Shown: piece by piece, positions 35,730 through 51,000 of the stretch
Layout: each line of letters opens with the position of its first letter
Position numbering within the stretch: the stretch's first letter is position 1
Assembly: GCA_000442125.1 (NCBI GenBank)
Contig: KE546977.1
Location: 1,523,519 to 1,587,518 of the forward strand
Length of the DNA: 64,000 nucleotides
Source: Opeltia flavorubescens
Lineage: Eukaryota > Ascomycota > Lecanoromycetes > Teloschistales > Teloschistaceae
Reading direction: 5' to 3'
Made by a program: the position numbers and the translations under genes
The notes under the pieces: model-generated
Database searches by the model: none
What the model saw: the letters and a program-made list of their open reading frames with translations, nothing else
Told to the model about the DNA's origin: nothing

Positions 35730-35850
35730 ATATTACTATCTGATATATTTTTTTCCGATTTTTTTAGTTTTTTACTATTATTATTGTTTATTTTATTATC
35801 CGATATATTTTTTTTATATTTCTCTAGTTTTTAGTTATTATTTTTACTGA
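35730..35850. repeat. Two-copy ~60-bp tandem repeat
   Basis: The sequence around CTGATATATTTTTTTCCGA is repeated as CCGATATATTTTTTTTATA about 60 bp on, with shared TTTTTTAGTTTTT flanks. Confidence 0.5.
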
Positions 35851-37439
35851 CTTCTTTTATTTAAAAATTATTATATTTTAAATATTCCGGTTTAAATTAG
35901 GTTATTATTAAATTTAATCTAGTATTTATTTAATTATTTTTTATAGTCGTTTTTAAAAACTTTATAAAAGATTTAAATATTATTTTTTTTTTAAAAACTG
36001 GACGCTAGATCGCTTTTTTTTTAAATTATAGTATATCCCGATTATTAAACGCGTCGATTAGTATAGTAATAATCTTTTATAGTTTTTTAAACGGGAAATT
36101 TTTTAAATTAATATATAAATTAGTTAAAATTTAAAATAATAAATAAATAGAATAATAGAATATATATCTATTTATTTTTATATCCGGGACTATCGCTAAT
36201 AATATATATATTATTTTTCCGCTTTTATTAAAATATTTAAATTTTTTACTAGCGTAATTAGTCGGAATANTTTTTTATTCTAGTTAATCTAATTTTTAAT
36301 TTTTTAACTTTTTATTCTATATACTTTCTTTTTAATATATATTAAAAAATATTACCGCTATTATTTATTTTATTATAAAGTCGTTTTATTAGTTTTATTA
36401 ACTATATATTATTTTAAATATTATTTTATTATATTATTCTTTTATTTAAATTTCTCGCGATATAAATTATACTTAATTTTAAATTTAATTAAAGGATAAT
36501 ATTTAAATATTTTATTAAAATTTATTCTATTTATTTTATAGTATTTATATTTATTATAGCTGATTTATATTAATTATAGATATTTTAATTTTTTTTTTTT
36601 TATAATTATAGATCTTTATTAAATCCTATTTCGGTGGAATTAGTTCTTAAAGGGTTAATTTTATTAAAAGTTTATAAATTTAATATATAACGGGCGTTAA
36701 TTACTAAATTATATAAGGAGAGATTATTTTAATATTATAGCTTAATTAAAAAGTAGAGTTAATTAATAAATTAAATATAATACTTTAAAGGCGTTATAAA
36801 AAAGATTTATATATTTAATAAAATCCTTCTATATTACCGCGTTAATACTATTATTAAAATATTAACCTATTATTATTATTATTATATCGATACTAGTATT
36901 AAAATATTATTTTATCGTTACCGCCGTTATATTAACTCTAATATTAAGATATCGTTCTATTATCGCTATAAATAACCATTTCTAGTACTATTTAAACGTA
37001 TAGGTTTTATATTAAACGGCTATTTACTAAATTTATAATATTATTTTTTTTTCTTTTAAAGTTCGTCCTAAATCTTTATTATATTTTTTTATAGAAATAA
37101 CTTTCGTTTTAAATTATACTAATATATTTATTTTTACGGTATTATTATAATAGTATTTTATATCTATTATACTTATTTATAAAAGAAATATCGTTTATTT
37201 TTATTATTAAAAAATTATATAGAGTATATTTACTCGGGAAAAAAATATAATTTAATAGAACTAATAGTAGATTTTTTAAATATTAATAAAGCTTTAGAAA
37301 AAATCAAAATATAAAAAAATAGAAATTAAATTAATTTAGGAGGCTATAAATAAATTAATTTATTTAAAATAAATAAAATTAAAATATTTCTAGTAATAAA
37401 AATATTTTCTAAAAAGTTAAAAATAAAAAATATTTAATC

Positions 37440-40400
37440 GAGGTTTAAATAATATAAAGAAACTTAAATATTTAAAAAAGCTTAAAAAAGTTTTTAAAAT
37501 AACGCGGGTTATTATATCCGTTTTTATAATAAATAAATTTTTTTTTTTTAAATCTTTTTCCTCTAAAATTTTTTTTTAATTAAATTAAATTTTATTTATT
37601 AATAAAATTACTATAATATTTTTAAATAGTTTATAAAATATTTTTTAAATTTCTATATATTTTTTAATATAAAATATCTTTTCTATTTAATAAATTACTA
37701 CTAACTTTATTTTTCTAATATTTTTTTAATAATAAATATATTTTTTTTTTAAATTTCGAAGTTAAATATTTTTTAAACTAGCGTCTAAAAATTAGCTAGC
37801 TTTAATAATAATATATAAAATACCGGGTATATTTTAATATTCTTTAATAAATTAAAATAGTAATTTTATAATCTTTTAATTTTTTTAATAAAAAATAGTC
37901 CGACTTTTATATAGTTTAATTTTTTATTTAATATTTTAATTTTTAGATTTTTTATAAAAAGATATATTTTATCCTTTTTTTTTAATAAAAATACTATTTT
38001 TCTTTTTTTATTTTAATATATACCCGATAATTTCTATATATTTATAATATTATTGTAGATTTTTTTTAATATTTTTATTTATTTTATAATTAATTCGGCT
38101 AATTAATATAATAGTTTTATTTTAAATAAATTTAAATTTTTAAAAAAATTTATAAAAAAAAAAGTTTTTTTTATTATACTCGATTTTTTTATATTTAAAA
38201 CGAGTTATATTATTAATAATAATAATATCTAATTATCTTATATATTATTAATATAATAGCGTAGATATTATTCTAATATTTAGTTTATATACTTTATTTA
38301 TTTATTAACTCTAAGATAAAATACTATTAATATCTTTAACTTAATATCTAGTAAAAGAATTAATATTTTCTAATAATTTAAAGTAAATAGTTTATTTTTA
38401 TTACTAATAATTACTATTAGTATTCTATAATATCGAATAAATCTATCTATAATAATAAATTCTAGTTATTCTATAATATATATTTCTTTAAATAATATTA
38501 AATAAGAGTATTTTATTAATCTATCTATAATAATAAGTATAATATTATATTTTTTTTCTATAATTAAATTTTTTAATTTTAGTAATTTAATAATAAAATT
38601 TATAAAAACTTCCTTTTATAATAAATCCAGTAGTTCTTAATATTAGATTTTACCGTAATAAATATAAATAATATATTTATTCTATTAATAATTAAAATAT
38701 CTTTTAATATATATTTTAATACGCTATTTTATATTAGGAAATTAATAGTATTATTATAAAAGTTATATCGTTTTTATTATATTTAAATATTTTTATAATA
38801 GTTTATTATAGTATTTTTTAATATATTTATTAATTTTATTCTCTAATATATTAAATTTTTTTTTTTTTATTAAAAACTATTTTTTATTGTTTTTTAGTAT
38901 TTTTAATATTATATTTATCTAATAGTTATTCTTTAATAATAATCTATTATAGTTAATTTTTAAAATATTATAATTAAAGGTCTTTTTAATTTTTATATAA
39001 TTACTTCTCCGGTTTAAAGTATTAACTTTTTCGTTTTTTTTTTCTAGTATATAAATAATTTAGAATTTATACTATTTTAATAGTTTTAATTATTATACTT
39101 ATTATCGATTTAATTATTTAGTTATTATAAAGCTAAATAAATTTTTATAATTTATATAGATTATTAAATTTAATAATTTTTTTATATAGACTTTTTAAAT
39201 TTCTAGCGTTATAATTATTACTAATAATTTTTTATTGTAAATATCGTAGTTTTATTTTATAAATAATAGTTTTTTTAATATATATACTACTAGATACTAT
39301 TTACTATTATATTTTTATATAAAATATATATTAATAGCTAGATTTAATATATCTATTTCGATTTTAGATAATTTCTTTAAATCGAATATTTTATATACTA
39401 GATTCTATAAATAAACTTCTTTAAATTTATTAAAAGTATATTATTTTTTTTTATTCTAATACTATTTATTTAATATTTTAGTTAGTTTAATAAATAGTAT
39501 TATAATATAAAAATATCCTTTAATAAATTTTCTATTATAATTTATAAAATCGAGAAAACTCTAAACTTTTTTAATATTTTATAGTTCTTTTTATTATTTA
39601 ACTATTTTTAATTTAATTAGATTTATTCTAATTTTATTTCTTTTAATAATAAATTCTAGAAAATCTATTTTTTCTTTATAAAATTTATATTTTTCTAATT
39701 TAAACTATAGGTTTCTACTTTTAAAATAGTTAAAAACTAAATTAATATATTATTAATATTTTTTAAATATTTTTAAATAGATTAAAATATTATTAAAGTA
39801 AGTAATAATAAAATAATCGAGGTATTTTTTAAATATATTATTAATTATTTTTTAATATATTATTAAGGCGTTTATTAATCTAAATAATATAATTATATAC
39901 TTATAATATCTATATTAAATTCTAAAAATTATCTTTTATTTTTTTTTTATTTTTATCTATATTAGATTATAAATTTTTTATAAATCGAGTTTTATATAGT
40001 ATTATACTTTTATAAATTAATTTTAAAGTTTAAAAATATTAAATAATAAATACTAGTTTTTTATTATAATTTCGTTTAGCTTCTTATAATTAATATATAG
40101 GCGGAGCGATTTATTTTTTTTTAATATAAAAAAAATTAAATATTTTACTAATAATTAAAATTTCCTAATAAATTCTTTTTTTTTATTTTTATTTAGATAT
40201 TATTAGAATATTAATAATTTTTTTTTAAAAAACGCGTAAATAGGTTTAAATATAAGCTATTTATCTAATTTAAATTTAATTTTATAATTTTATATTTAAT
40301 AATTAAATAGTATTTTTATAATTATTTCTTTTTAAAATAAATACTTTTATTTTTTATATATATCCAGAATCTTTTTTAATAAAGTTTCTATAAATAATTT

Positions 40401-40930
40401 AAAATTTTTAGAAAATTCGTGGATTTTTTTTTTATTCTATTTTTTTAATCTAATTAATTTTTATTAATATTTAATAAACCGAATATTTTCTAATTATCTT
40501 TATTTAAAATTATAAATTCGCGTTTTATATTTAACTTTTTATCTATCTTTAAATACTATTAAAACGTAAATTAAATATTTTTTATATAAAAATATTTTTT
40601 AAATTTAAATACTCTTTTTTTTTAATTAATTTTTAAATTATAATTCCTTAATTAAAGGCTTTTTAATACTATATTATAATTAGTTATAAATATAATATTA
40701 AATTAAAATTCCTTTTAATACTAATTAATAGTTATTTTTAATAATAATATTTCTTTTACTACTTTTAATAATAATCCGCCGTTTATCGCTATATATAAAT
40801 ATAAAGTTTTTTTTTTAATATAAAATAACCTTTTCCTCTTTATTAAAGATTCTAATATATAATTTCCGATTATATTTAAATCGATTATTATTTAAATTTT
40901 TTATAGTTTATTTTTTATTATTACTATTAC
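37440..40930 (-). mobile_element. Ty3/gypsy retrotransposon pol relic, RIP-degraded
   Basis: Read on the minus strand with RIP stops ignored, the domains appear in the right order. Protease: a GNYI motif preceded by a mutated DSGAT (40856-40885). Reverse transcriptase: a catalytic box now reading YFNNIL at 39781-39840, flanked by LINA and KKYLDYFIIT. The conserved strand after it reads KLEKYKFYKEKIDFLEFII. RNase H: a mutated TDAS followed by NYDIYNKKLLVIIITLE and YINYKNL (about 39120-39360). Integrase core: ILIIIDRLIKYSY (about 38440-38560). The post-integrase strand is KKLNYIKVGLFFIKKIK (about 37870-37990), the GPF/Y-type module of chromoviruses. Gag and LTRs are not identified; the element seems cut off near 40.93 kb, where GC content rises. 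It is non-functional. Confidence 0.85.
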
Positions 40931-40959
40931 TAAATAAATATAATAATCGCAAATAACGT

Positions 40960-42710
40960 AATTTAATTTAAGGTTAGATATAGGATTTAAAGAAAATTTC
41001 GAACTTTTTTTTCTATAACCGCGGGATTTTTATCTTATCTACCACGCTTATCTAATCTCGGATAGAAAAACTTTTAACTAGAAAAGTCTATAAAACCCTC
41101 TTATATAAAATATTCCGTTACTTTCTTATTATTATTTCTATTTACTAGTAAATATTACTAGTTTTTAATTTGATTTTCCCTTATTATCGACTTTTAATAT
41201 TTAAATTATTAATAGTCCGTATAGAATATTAATAGTATATCGATTAATTATAACCGATTTTTAAAATTAAATATAAATTTATTATTAAATTTCTACGCTT
41301 TTAAGATCTTTTAAATCTCGAACTACTAATTAAATTCGATCTTTAGAATTAAGCGTAAAAATTATCTTTTTCTTATTTTATATCCCTAGTATTATTCTCC
41401 TAAAATAAAACCCTTATATCTTTTCGTCCTATATATTCGTGTCCCCTTTTTTGCTTTTTTATTTTATTTTATTCCTTTCCTTTAAGAACGCTTTAATAAG
41501 TAAATAAAAAAGGTCCTCTATTATTCTTAATAATAAAAAGAAATATATATAGCAACTTTTATAATAATAGGCTAATTAAACGAATTTTATAGCTCGTTAA
41601 ATAAAAACGCCGACTATATAATCTAAATCTATCGCTCGAAACTTATCTATAGTAACTATAACTATAAGCCTACCTCCTAATACAGCTATCGTATAGATTA
41701 CTCCCCCTCCTATAATTATCTCTCCTACCCTTAAAAAGGAGAACTAAGATCTAGTTAGTATATATCCTTTTATTTATTTATAAGGCCCGAACTTGCCTAT
41801 AAATAAATTTAGGTACTAATCGATCTATCTATAATTTAGATTTTATTTACTAATAACCGATATAAAATTACTACGTAAAATCTAGCATATTTTTTCTTTA
41901 AAACCATCTTCCTCTATAAATATATCTAGCCGAGGTCTACTCAGGTCTTTTACTAGAGCCTAGAATTAATTTAATTATAATTTATATTTTTTATTTTTAA
42001 GAAGTAATTAACTATTATTATCTATTTTAAACGCTCGCTATAAAGCTAAATATAAACTATTATTACCCGCTATTTACTCTATTATCGAGCTCGATATAAA
42101 ATTCTATATAATATTAGAAGGGGATAAAACCGAATCGAGATTACTTTTATCTATTATCTACCCTATTATCGAACTCGAGGAAGGGTTCCGTATAATTTTA
42201 GAGGTAGATAAAATTAAATTTTAATTATTTTCGCCTATAATTTATTTAACTATCGAATTCGAGGAAAAATTTAATATAATACTAGAAGTAGATTTATTTA
42301 AAGACTATTATATTCTATACCTTTAAATCAACCCGATAAAATCTCGAGTACCTACTATAAATCCCTCTCTTCTATTTTTACCCGTAACTACTAACTCCTT
42401 TAAACCTTAAATATCTATACGTTCTATTATCTACTATCTATTAATATATAAAGTTTAAAGTGCAACTATTTCCTTTATATAGCCTTTTTAACCACTAGCA
42501 GCCGTATAAAATTATATTCCTCTAGCCTACTATATAGCTACTATTAGGAATAACAAGTCTAGTATATCTAGCGGGGATAATTTAAATAATAAATTAGAGG
42601 ATAAATAAATTTTATAATCTTCCGAGTGAATTCTATTAATAAGTTTATCGCCTTTATATTACTAGTATAGGTTATTTTAAACTAACCCTCTCTATATTTT
42701 AAAAAATAGC
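40960..42710. other. Less degraded repeat sequence, unidentified
   Basis: GC is higher than in the gypsy relic to its left, with an abrupt change at about 40.96 kb that looks like an insertion boundary. No domain recognised. Confidence 0.4.
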
Positions 42711-42950
42711 TCCGATAATAATTATAACCCTAATAAAAATTTTAATAATAATCCTATTAAAAGTTCTAATAATAATTCTAATAAAAATTTCGATAACGAC
42801 TCTAATAAAAGTTTTAATAATAATCCTAATAAAAATTTTAATAACGACTCTAATAAAAGTTCCGATAATAATCCTAATAAAAGTTTTAATAATAATTCTA
42901 ATAAAAGTTCTAATAATAATTCTAATAAAAATTCCGATAATATAGTAAAT
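42711..42950. repeat. 24-bp tandem repeat, ten copies
   Basis: About 240 bp of a 24-bp unit, based on TAATAATAATTCTAATAAAA plus four bases. The period is a multiple of three. On the + strand it would encode an eight-residue Asn/Ser/Lys/Asp-rich repeat, so it probably was a coding minisatellite before RIP. Confidence 0.75.
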
Positions 42951-42999
42951 ATAGATACCGAATCTTTTTCTACTACTAATTACTATAATATAAACTCTA

Positions 43000-45900
43000 A
43001 TATTTAAATTCCTTTTTTAATACCACTTTTATTATATTATACTTTTAAATATCCTCGGTACTAGGTTAATATAGCTTTAAATACCGCGGCTCGATATACG
43101 TACTTATATAATAAATAAAACCCCGTTAAAGTTTTAAGCAGTAATTAATAACGGTAAGGGTCCCGCTATCCAGTCGCTTATAGTAGCGTAATATACTAAC
43201 TAGTTATAATATAAAATATTATAAATCCATTCTCTAGAGATTAAAAAAAAGACTTAATTATACTACTACCTCTATATTTTACGGAAATACTCGAGCGGGG
43301 TACTATAAGGCGAAACTTCTTTAATAGTAAATAAGAAGCCCTTTTTACTAGCCAGCTATAATTCTATAAACTCGACCTCTAAGCTTTAAAACGCAGATAC
43401 TTAAAACGGATATCTATATTAGGTATTTAAATTTAACGGGAATAGGATATCGATAATTTTATTATATATATTAAAAGTCTAGCTATCTATAAAACGGCCT
43501 TTAAATTTATATACTACTCGCCGTATAACTAACGTATTACGGAAAACCAAAAAGTAACTATTAGTAGAATCGAATCTGACCGCTATAAACACGTCCGGCT
43601 TAATTATAATATCAATAATAGTAATTAGGGTTATAGTATATATATATTATTCCCCGTAATACGCATGCCGTAGTATACCTAAAAAAAAAATAGAAAAAAA
43701 AAGGGAAAGGAGAACCAGGGGAAAGAAGAAAAGGGAAAAGGAAAAAAAAGAAAAAGTAATTCTTTTATTCTATACGATAAACAAATAATTTAGATTAATA
43801 AAATTATTATTCCAGCTTTAGAGGCCACTTATAGTACTAAAATTTTCAGCCGGTATATCGTAATATAAGATAATATACTTATTAAAGCGTACGTTTATAA
43901 TAAATACCGGTAAATAAAAAAGCAACCTATCGACCTAGCCTATTCTATCCTAGCTTCCCGCCTCGGGGTATTTTAGCGTAAAATATATATACTAGCCAAC
44001 CAGCGGTTAGAATTTTAATAATCTATTTTAATATTATACGTTTATAGTTTTAAATTATTTATCGCTATTAATTTAATAAATCCTAATTAAATATAAGTAA
44101 ATTATCTTATATATCTAAACTTACTTTTCAATACCTTCTCTAAAATTATACCTCCCGAAAAAACTTATTTCGACTTCGGTTTTAATAACTCTCCTACCTA
44201 TAATAGAATTATACTATTATTCAAGGAACCTTATCTATAAAAATAGGCCAAGGCCTTTAATAACCCCCGAAGTATAATACAACGCTATAAAATCGATTTT
44301 TATCTATAAATACTAACCCGTAATACGGCTTTAATATTAATAAAGCTAGCGGAGAACAATTAACTCCGTCGCCTATAAGAAATCGCGTATTTTAAAGCGT
44401 ATAATATTATTTTTAATCTATTCTACTCCTTTATTAAAAATATCCTCCCTTTTATTAATTCTCTATTTAAAGCCCTTGACTTTACTTAAATTAAAATTAA
44501 CCAATAGGACGCTATTAATAAACGAAGAGGTAATACCTATCGAAACTTATATAATTCCGATACCTTTATATAAATTATATAAACTAAAGCTTATATTATT
44601 AAATAGTTTCTTACAATAAAAACCAGATTTAATAAGGCCTTTTATAATATAATAGAATAGACCGAGCCCTTTAAATATCTAGATAAACTCGTATTTAATA
44701 AGGTAGTAAAATCCTTTAAAATCCATTAAAAGTTCTAAATTACTTTTACCGCGTTTAAAACTCTAAACTTTTTATTCTAAAATATTAAATATCGGCGACC
44801 TTTAATAACCTTTAAAGAAACCAGTACCAATCCCTTTATTATAACCGCCGCTACTAGCTACTAACCTTTTTAGCGCCTAAATATCTAAAATATCCTTGAG
44901 TTTATCCACGTTTAAATTAATCGATAGTTCTTCTCTTTAAAAGCCCTCGCCACCGAATTTAAACTAGCCCGCGGGTAAAAAACTATATCTCCTATTATAT
45001 AAGAATACTTTAGCGCTACTATTTAGATTTTTATCCGTATTTTACGTATAATATATAAAGGCCAAACCCTATAAAAATTCGAAACCTTATAGAAAAAAAG
45101 TTAGCGATAAATAATTAAAATAAAACGCGCGGGGCCGTTTATATAATAAGATTCCGCCCGCTTCGATATCTAAAAAACTAAACGGTATAGCTTTAATTAC
45201 TAGCAGATCCTGCGCGATTTTAATTTAATATCGTTACCTTAAATCTTCTACTAGAAATATTTTTCTATTTTTAAAGTTAAAGTAATCCCGAATTTAAATA
45301 TAATTAATACGTTTTAATAATACTTCCAAGTACGACGGAATATCGCCGGTATTATTTTATAGTAGGATAATAGGCTCGCTAGATTACAAGAAATAGCCTT
45401 ATAAATATAAATAGCGTAGAATAGATCTACAGTACGTTTAAAGGCTCGTTAGAATTTATAAAATTTCGCCGCCGAACTAGTTATCCAGATATATATAAAA
45501 TAGGTATAAAATATCCTTAAATATTATATCGAAAAAAATCTCCTCTCGAATAAAGCGAAGAATATTAAAAAGATATTCTATAATATACTATTCTAGGACT
45601 AAAATAACGGCCTTAAAGGTTTATCGTTTTATTTTATATCTAAAATTATTAGATTCGAACTCTAAATTATCTACTTTTATAAATTAAAGGGTTTAGATAA
45701 TAAAAGTTTTAGAACCTTTAAAGTTCAGTCGGCCTCTTTATTATAAATAGATTATATACGGAGACTATTTAATTTCGAAGATCGCGTCGCGGGTAATTTA
45801 TATAAACCCGCGTAGGAATAAAAGCAGTATCGTCTATATATATAACTCGTATTCGCTATTATCTAAGACGAGCTGACTTTAAAATACGCGTAGAAATAGT

Positions 45901-47400
45901 TTAGGTACTTAATCCGGTTAGCTAATCGTCGCTTCTTAATCCTTCTCTACTATAATAATAATTAAATCTATAGCGAGTATAAAGCTCTAATTCCTACTAG
46001 GCTAGTAGTAAAAGCTAAGGCCAGGGGTAATTAGCCCCAGCTACGCTATATTAACTAGATCGTTCTTATAGTCCCGGCGGAATTATTCTAGCTTTTTAAA
46101 TATAGATTAAAGGGCTATAAACCCCGTTTATACTCTTTTAAATCTATCCTTCGCCCGAGTAATCGCCGTTCCTTTAAAAAATAATATAGAAGACCTAATA
46201 AAAATATTAAAAAGGCGTTACAAATCGCCGCGATAAAGATATCTAATATTTATAATATACTCATTAAGGAAATCGAGGAAGAATATATCCTTAAAATCGC
46301 CGTAGCTATAATCCCTATATATAAACGAGCGAGGAGGATAATTAAATATATACATTCAATTAAATAATCTATAAAATTAAATAAAATATAAAAGTTTATA
46401 ACTCTATATAATACTTATAAGGATAGAGATAATAAAAAAAGTAATATTAGCTATAAAGAAATATTAGAATCGTTCTTCGAGTTTAAAGATTAGGCGTTAT
46501 AGGGTTAAAAGAGTCGGGTAACGTATAAAAAGTCTATATAAACGGCCGTATTTACTTATAGGCGACTTTAAATACTCGATAAATATATAATAACTACGCT
46601 CTATTTATCTATAAGCGACTTTAAACCCTCGATAATCGTTAAATAACTATATTAAACTTATCTATAAATAAATTCGGTATTTCGCTAAATTTATTTAGTA
46701 GCTAGAACGCTAACTTTTATTATTACGTAATAAAGCGTTTAATAATATTCGTTTTAATATTAATCTATTTAAATTAATAAAATTATAGTAGTAATTTTAG
46801 CTTTAATAACCTATTAGTAGTTATATCGAAGAGTTTATTAAGAAGTAGAGATTTAACCTTTTATATAGTGCTATTATATTATCGCTACGCCGAAAAATAA
46901 AAGAACCCTATTTCTTTAGGCTATAACCCCTAGTATAAAAACTTTACCGACTCCTCTATAATCTTAATACTATATTAGCGGGTTTTAGTAAAAGCGATCT
47001 TTCGAATTAAATATTAATTAGATTATTTAATCGAAGACCTCTATAATTAAAATATTTCTTATCCACCCTTTTAAATACCCCTTATTACCGTATTTCTCTA
47101 TAATACCTAGGCCTAGCGAGGTCCTACGGCCTCTTCGCCTAACTTGGCCTTAGAGCAATAGAACCCGTCGAAACCTAAATATTAGTCCTCTTTAAGCTAT
47201 TATTAAAAAACCTACCTTCTATTAAATCCGAGGCGTTTAAATATTTTTATATAAACTAGTTTCGATATTATATTAACCTATTTAAATTATAAATACCGTT
47301 GAATTTATTAATAGACGTTTAAATACTATACTTCAACTATTTATTTTATTGAACTTATTTATAAGCAAGTTAACTTTATATATTTTTTTTTTATTACTTT
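43000..47400 (+). pseudogene. RIP-degraded coding relic(s), identity unknown
   Basis: Several + strand stretches read like protein once TAA/TAG (from CAA/CAG) are ignored. Examples are around 44.3-45.2 kb, 45.7-46.3 kb and 46.8-47.25 kb (the last with pieces such as YLGLARSYGLFAQLGL). Frames cannot be linked securely and no domain was recognised. It precedes the helicase relic on the same strand and could be its upstream partner or a separate element. Confidence 0.35.
46551..46678. repeat. ~52-bp tandem repeat carrying the palindromic motif
   Basis: Three units start at 46551, 46603 and 46655. Each contains a TTA(T/C)(T/C)TATA(A/G) core followed by GCGACTTTAAA or its mutated form. Confidence 0.6.
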
Positions 47401-48059
47401 TACTTTATATTACTTTACTTTATTTTACTTTACTTTTTTACTAGTGAATGTTTACTAGTAAAAGAAATTATATTATACGATTTCTACTAACGATTACTAG
47501 ATATATAAGCTAGCGTAAATATAAAATTACTTTTATAAGCTCTAAATTCCTAATTTCCTTTATATTACGTTTTATACTCTTTTTCTTTTATAAATACTCG
47601 GTTTTATTCGCTACTCTATATTTTTATCTTTAATTAGACTTTATAACGCGATTCAACGCTTTTAAAAGCTTCGCTATACTACGCCGCAATTACTTATTAT
47701 CTATAGTAGTATATTATTCTATTTAGAGCTCCGCTTTAAAGCCTAGCGTATTATTAACTAACGCTTATAATATAATAGGATAATCTATACCGATTCCAAC
47801 CATTTATTATATTAATTCCGTAGTTTCTATAATAACTTTAATATCTTTAACCTCTATTATATCTTTTTATTCGTTAATTAACCTTTATTTTACAGTATAT
47901 TATAGTCTAAAAGGTGAATTTTAACCGAATTCAACTACAAGGGAGTTAACTCGCCTATAAGCGAGTTCGGCGGCTTCCTATTTCTTATTTTATTTTTCCC
48001 CCTTTTCTTCCTAATTAGTCTATTAACGAATTCGATAGGATATTCGAATTTTTAATATT

Positions 48060-51000
48060 TAATTTACCTATAAATAAATACTATCAATTAGAGTTTTTAT
48101 AGCGACTAGAAAGTATATTAAAAAATATAAGTCGGATAAAATACTAGAACCGATTATAAAATTAGAGAAAATTATAATAAAAGCCGATCTTCGTCGCGCT
48201 ACAAATAAAAAGGCCTAGGCTATCCGGAAAAACCCTTCTAGAATATTAGCTATTAACCCCGGTTAGCCCGATAATATTATATAACTCGCTTTTTATTTTA
48301 AAATTCTAAATACTTTTAGCGTTTATAAATTCTTGCGTAATTTTATTATCTAACCTATTTTTATTAAATATTTTAAAAAGCGTATTAAAACTTTCGGCAA
48401 AACGAGTAACTAGATTTTTATAGATATATTCCCCGTACTCGATTTTAAGGAATATACTTCCTAATTATCCGTTTTAACGCTCCCAAATAATAATATTATT
48501 AATATCTATAATTATTAAAAATAAATAATTATCTATTATACGATTTTAGATATTTTTAGTATTCAGCCCGATTTAGTATAGAATTATATTAACGACGAGC
48601 CGGCTATTAAAATCCAAAGATTTATTATAAAAGATTGGGCCCGCGGCTATACTCTATTATAATTCGTCTAAAAAAAAAAAAAAGATATTATTACTAGGAA
48701 TCCTATTCCCTTTAATATCTATTAAACTTTAACTACCCCTATAATATTTATAACCCCTAGTAATTAAAAACTCGACCCGAAGACACTATAAAATACGCTA
48801 GATACTATAGCTAAAAAAAATATACTAATAAAATTTACTAAAGCGATATAATAATTAAAAAATAAAAAATAATTAAACCCGCGATCTAAATTAAAAATAA
48901 ACCGGAAAAAAAAAATAGAATACGCGAATAACCTCGCGAGCCGTTTAACTACTTTTAACTCAAATAAAGTTTAATCCTATAATTTTATAGGATATAACCG
49001 CAAGAATAATCTACAGGCCTTAATATCAGTCTAATAGCAGGCTGCCCTAATAAAAGCCTAGCGTAACCTTAAATATACGAAAATTATTTACCCCGAAGAT
49101 CTCTTTTAGATTATTTTATCTATAATAAAAATATAACGGAAAAAATAAAAATAATAGCGTGTTATTAATAAGCTTACGGAGATTATTACTAAAAATATTA
49201 TTTAAAAAAACCTCGATAACTATTTTAAAAAAAAAGACTTCTTTAATTTACCACCCGAAAACCTATTTATCCTTTAATTCCTACCTAATAATTTATATAA
49301 CGCGATATATATTAATATAAACGCTTATAATATAATACCCCCTTTATATCCGGAAGTCTATAAATTTCTAGGCCTGAATTTTACTGTATTAATCTTTAAA
49401 TATAACGTTTAAAAGCCCTTTTACGCGTAGTAAATCTAGTATATAACCTAAAAAGCGAATACCGAACGGGCCTTTAAAAGTATTATTTTAATAGACGATA
49501 TAGGTTTAAAAAAAACGCTATTATTATTATTCTATATAGTATACGCGGTAGAAAGTATATAGTTAAAATAGAAAAAAAGGAATAATAGTAAATAAACCCC
49601 TCGGCCGCGACCACCCCTTTATTCTATTCCGTTATTTAGCTAGCCTAATAGTAGATAACCACTTTACCGAACTTATTTATAGGCGAGTGGCCCTAATAGC
49701 AGTCCTATTCACCTACAGGCGAGTTCGGTAGAGTGCTAGTCCTATTTATCTATAGACGAGTTTAATAAAATAGTAATCGATTCTTCTATAAATACTATTA
49801 ATTCGATTATTATTTTTTCTAGAAACGGAATTATATTCTTCGAAATCGCCTAATACGTAAAAAAAGTAATATTCTAGTAATACGAGCGAGGGATAGGTAT
49901 CCGCAAATAAAATCAGTCGAGATATTTCTATAACCGACGCTTCCGATACTATCTTTAATAATAATATTAATATAGCTAATAAAATATTTAAAAAAAAAAC
50001 ACCTATTATTAAAATATCGGATTAGTTCTTATATTTTTCTAATTAGATTCTTTTTAATATAATTTAATTTCGCTTTAAATCCTTTAACTCACGCTTTAAA
50101 ACCGCTAGAAAAAGGACGATCTAGTCTATTACCGACCTTTAGGCGCGTAAGTACCGTAAAACGGCATTACTAATTAATAAAATCGAAAATAGATAATACC
50201 GCCCAACCTTTATTATCTATAAAAGTTCAAATAGCTAAATATAGCGTAAAAAGCTTCTAGAGATTCCTGCTTTAATATAATACCTCCGCCTGTTTTATAA
50301 TAGCTTTAATCCGTAATTAAACCTAGATTATTATAAAATTATATTAAAGACCGATATTATAGATCTTTTTAAGGATATTCGGTAATTACCCAATACCCCG
50401 CGTGCTTTAAAATAGGTATATTTTACTATTTATAATACCTAGATAAACCGATCCCTGGATATAAACCCGAATTCGAATTTTTATAAACGGCGGCGTTTTA
50501 AATTAAACGACGAAGATAACATAGAAAAAATAGACGAGCTAGTAGAGCCAGATATAAAATATTAATTATTTTATTTAAGTATTTTTAGGCGCGTATAAAT
50601 AGCTAAAACCCTTTTTATTAGTATTTTATATAATTAGTATATTAATCTACTATATAATATCTATAACGAGGTATATCGCCTTTAAAATATCTTAACTTAA
50701 ATATATAAGTCGATTAATTAATTAAATACCCGATATTATAATTTAATAACCGCTACCTCTATATTTAATAAAGGGGCCGACTTTTAAAACCTACTATATT
50801 TTATTTATTTAGGCGACGTTGAAAAAAAAAATAAGTACCTAAATCTAAAAAAATATAAGCAAGCTAAAAAAGTATTATATAATAGAAAACTATTCGTCGT
50901 ATAATTAGCTAAATATTAATACTTTTTTTATCCGTAAGCCTTTTATAATATCGCGAAACCTTAATAAAACTAATAACTAAAATCCGATACTATAGTAGAT

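Noticed and set aside
36840-36980. Possible CRISPR-like or regular spaced repeats (TATTATTAAAATATTA and variants)
   Set aside because: Spacing is irregular and sequence is low complexity; CRISPR is not expected in a fungal genome.
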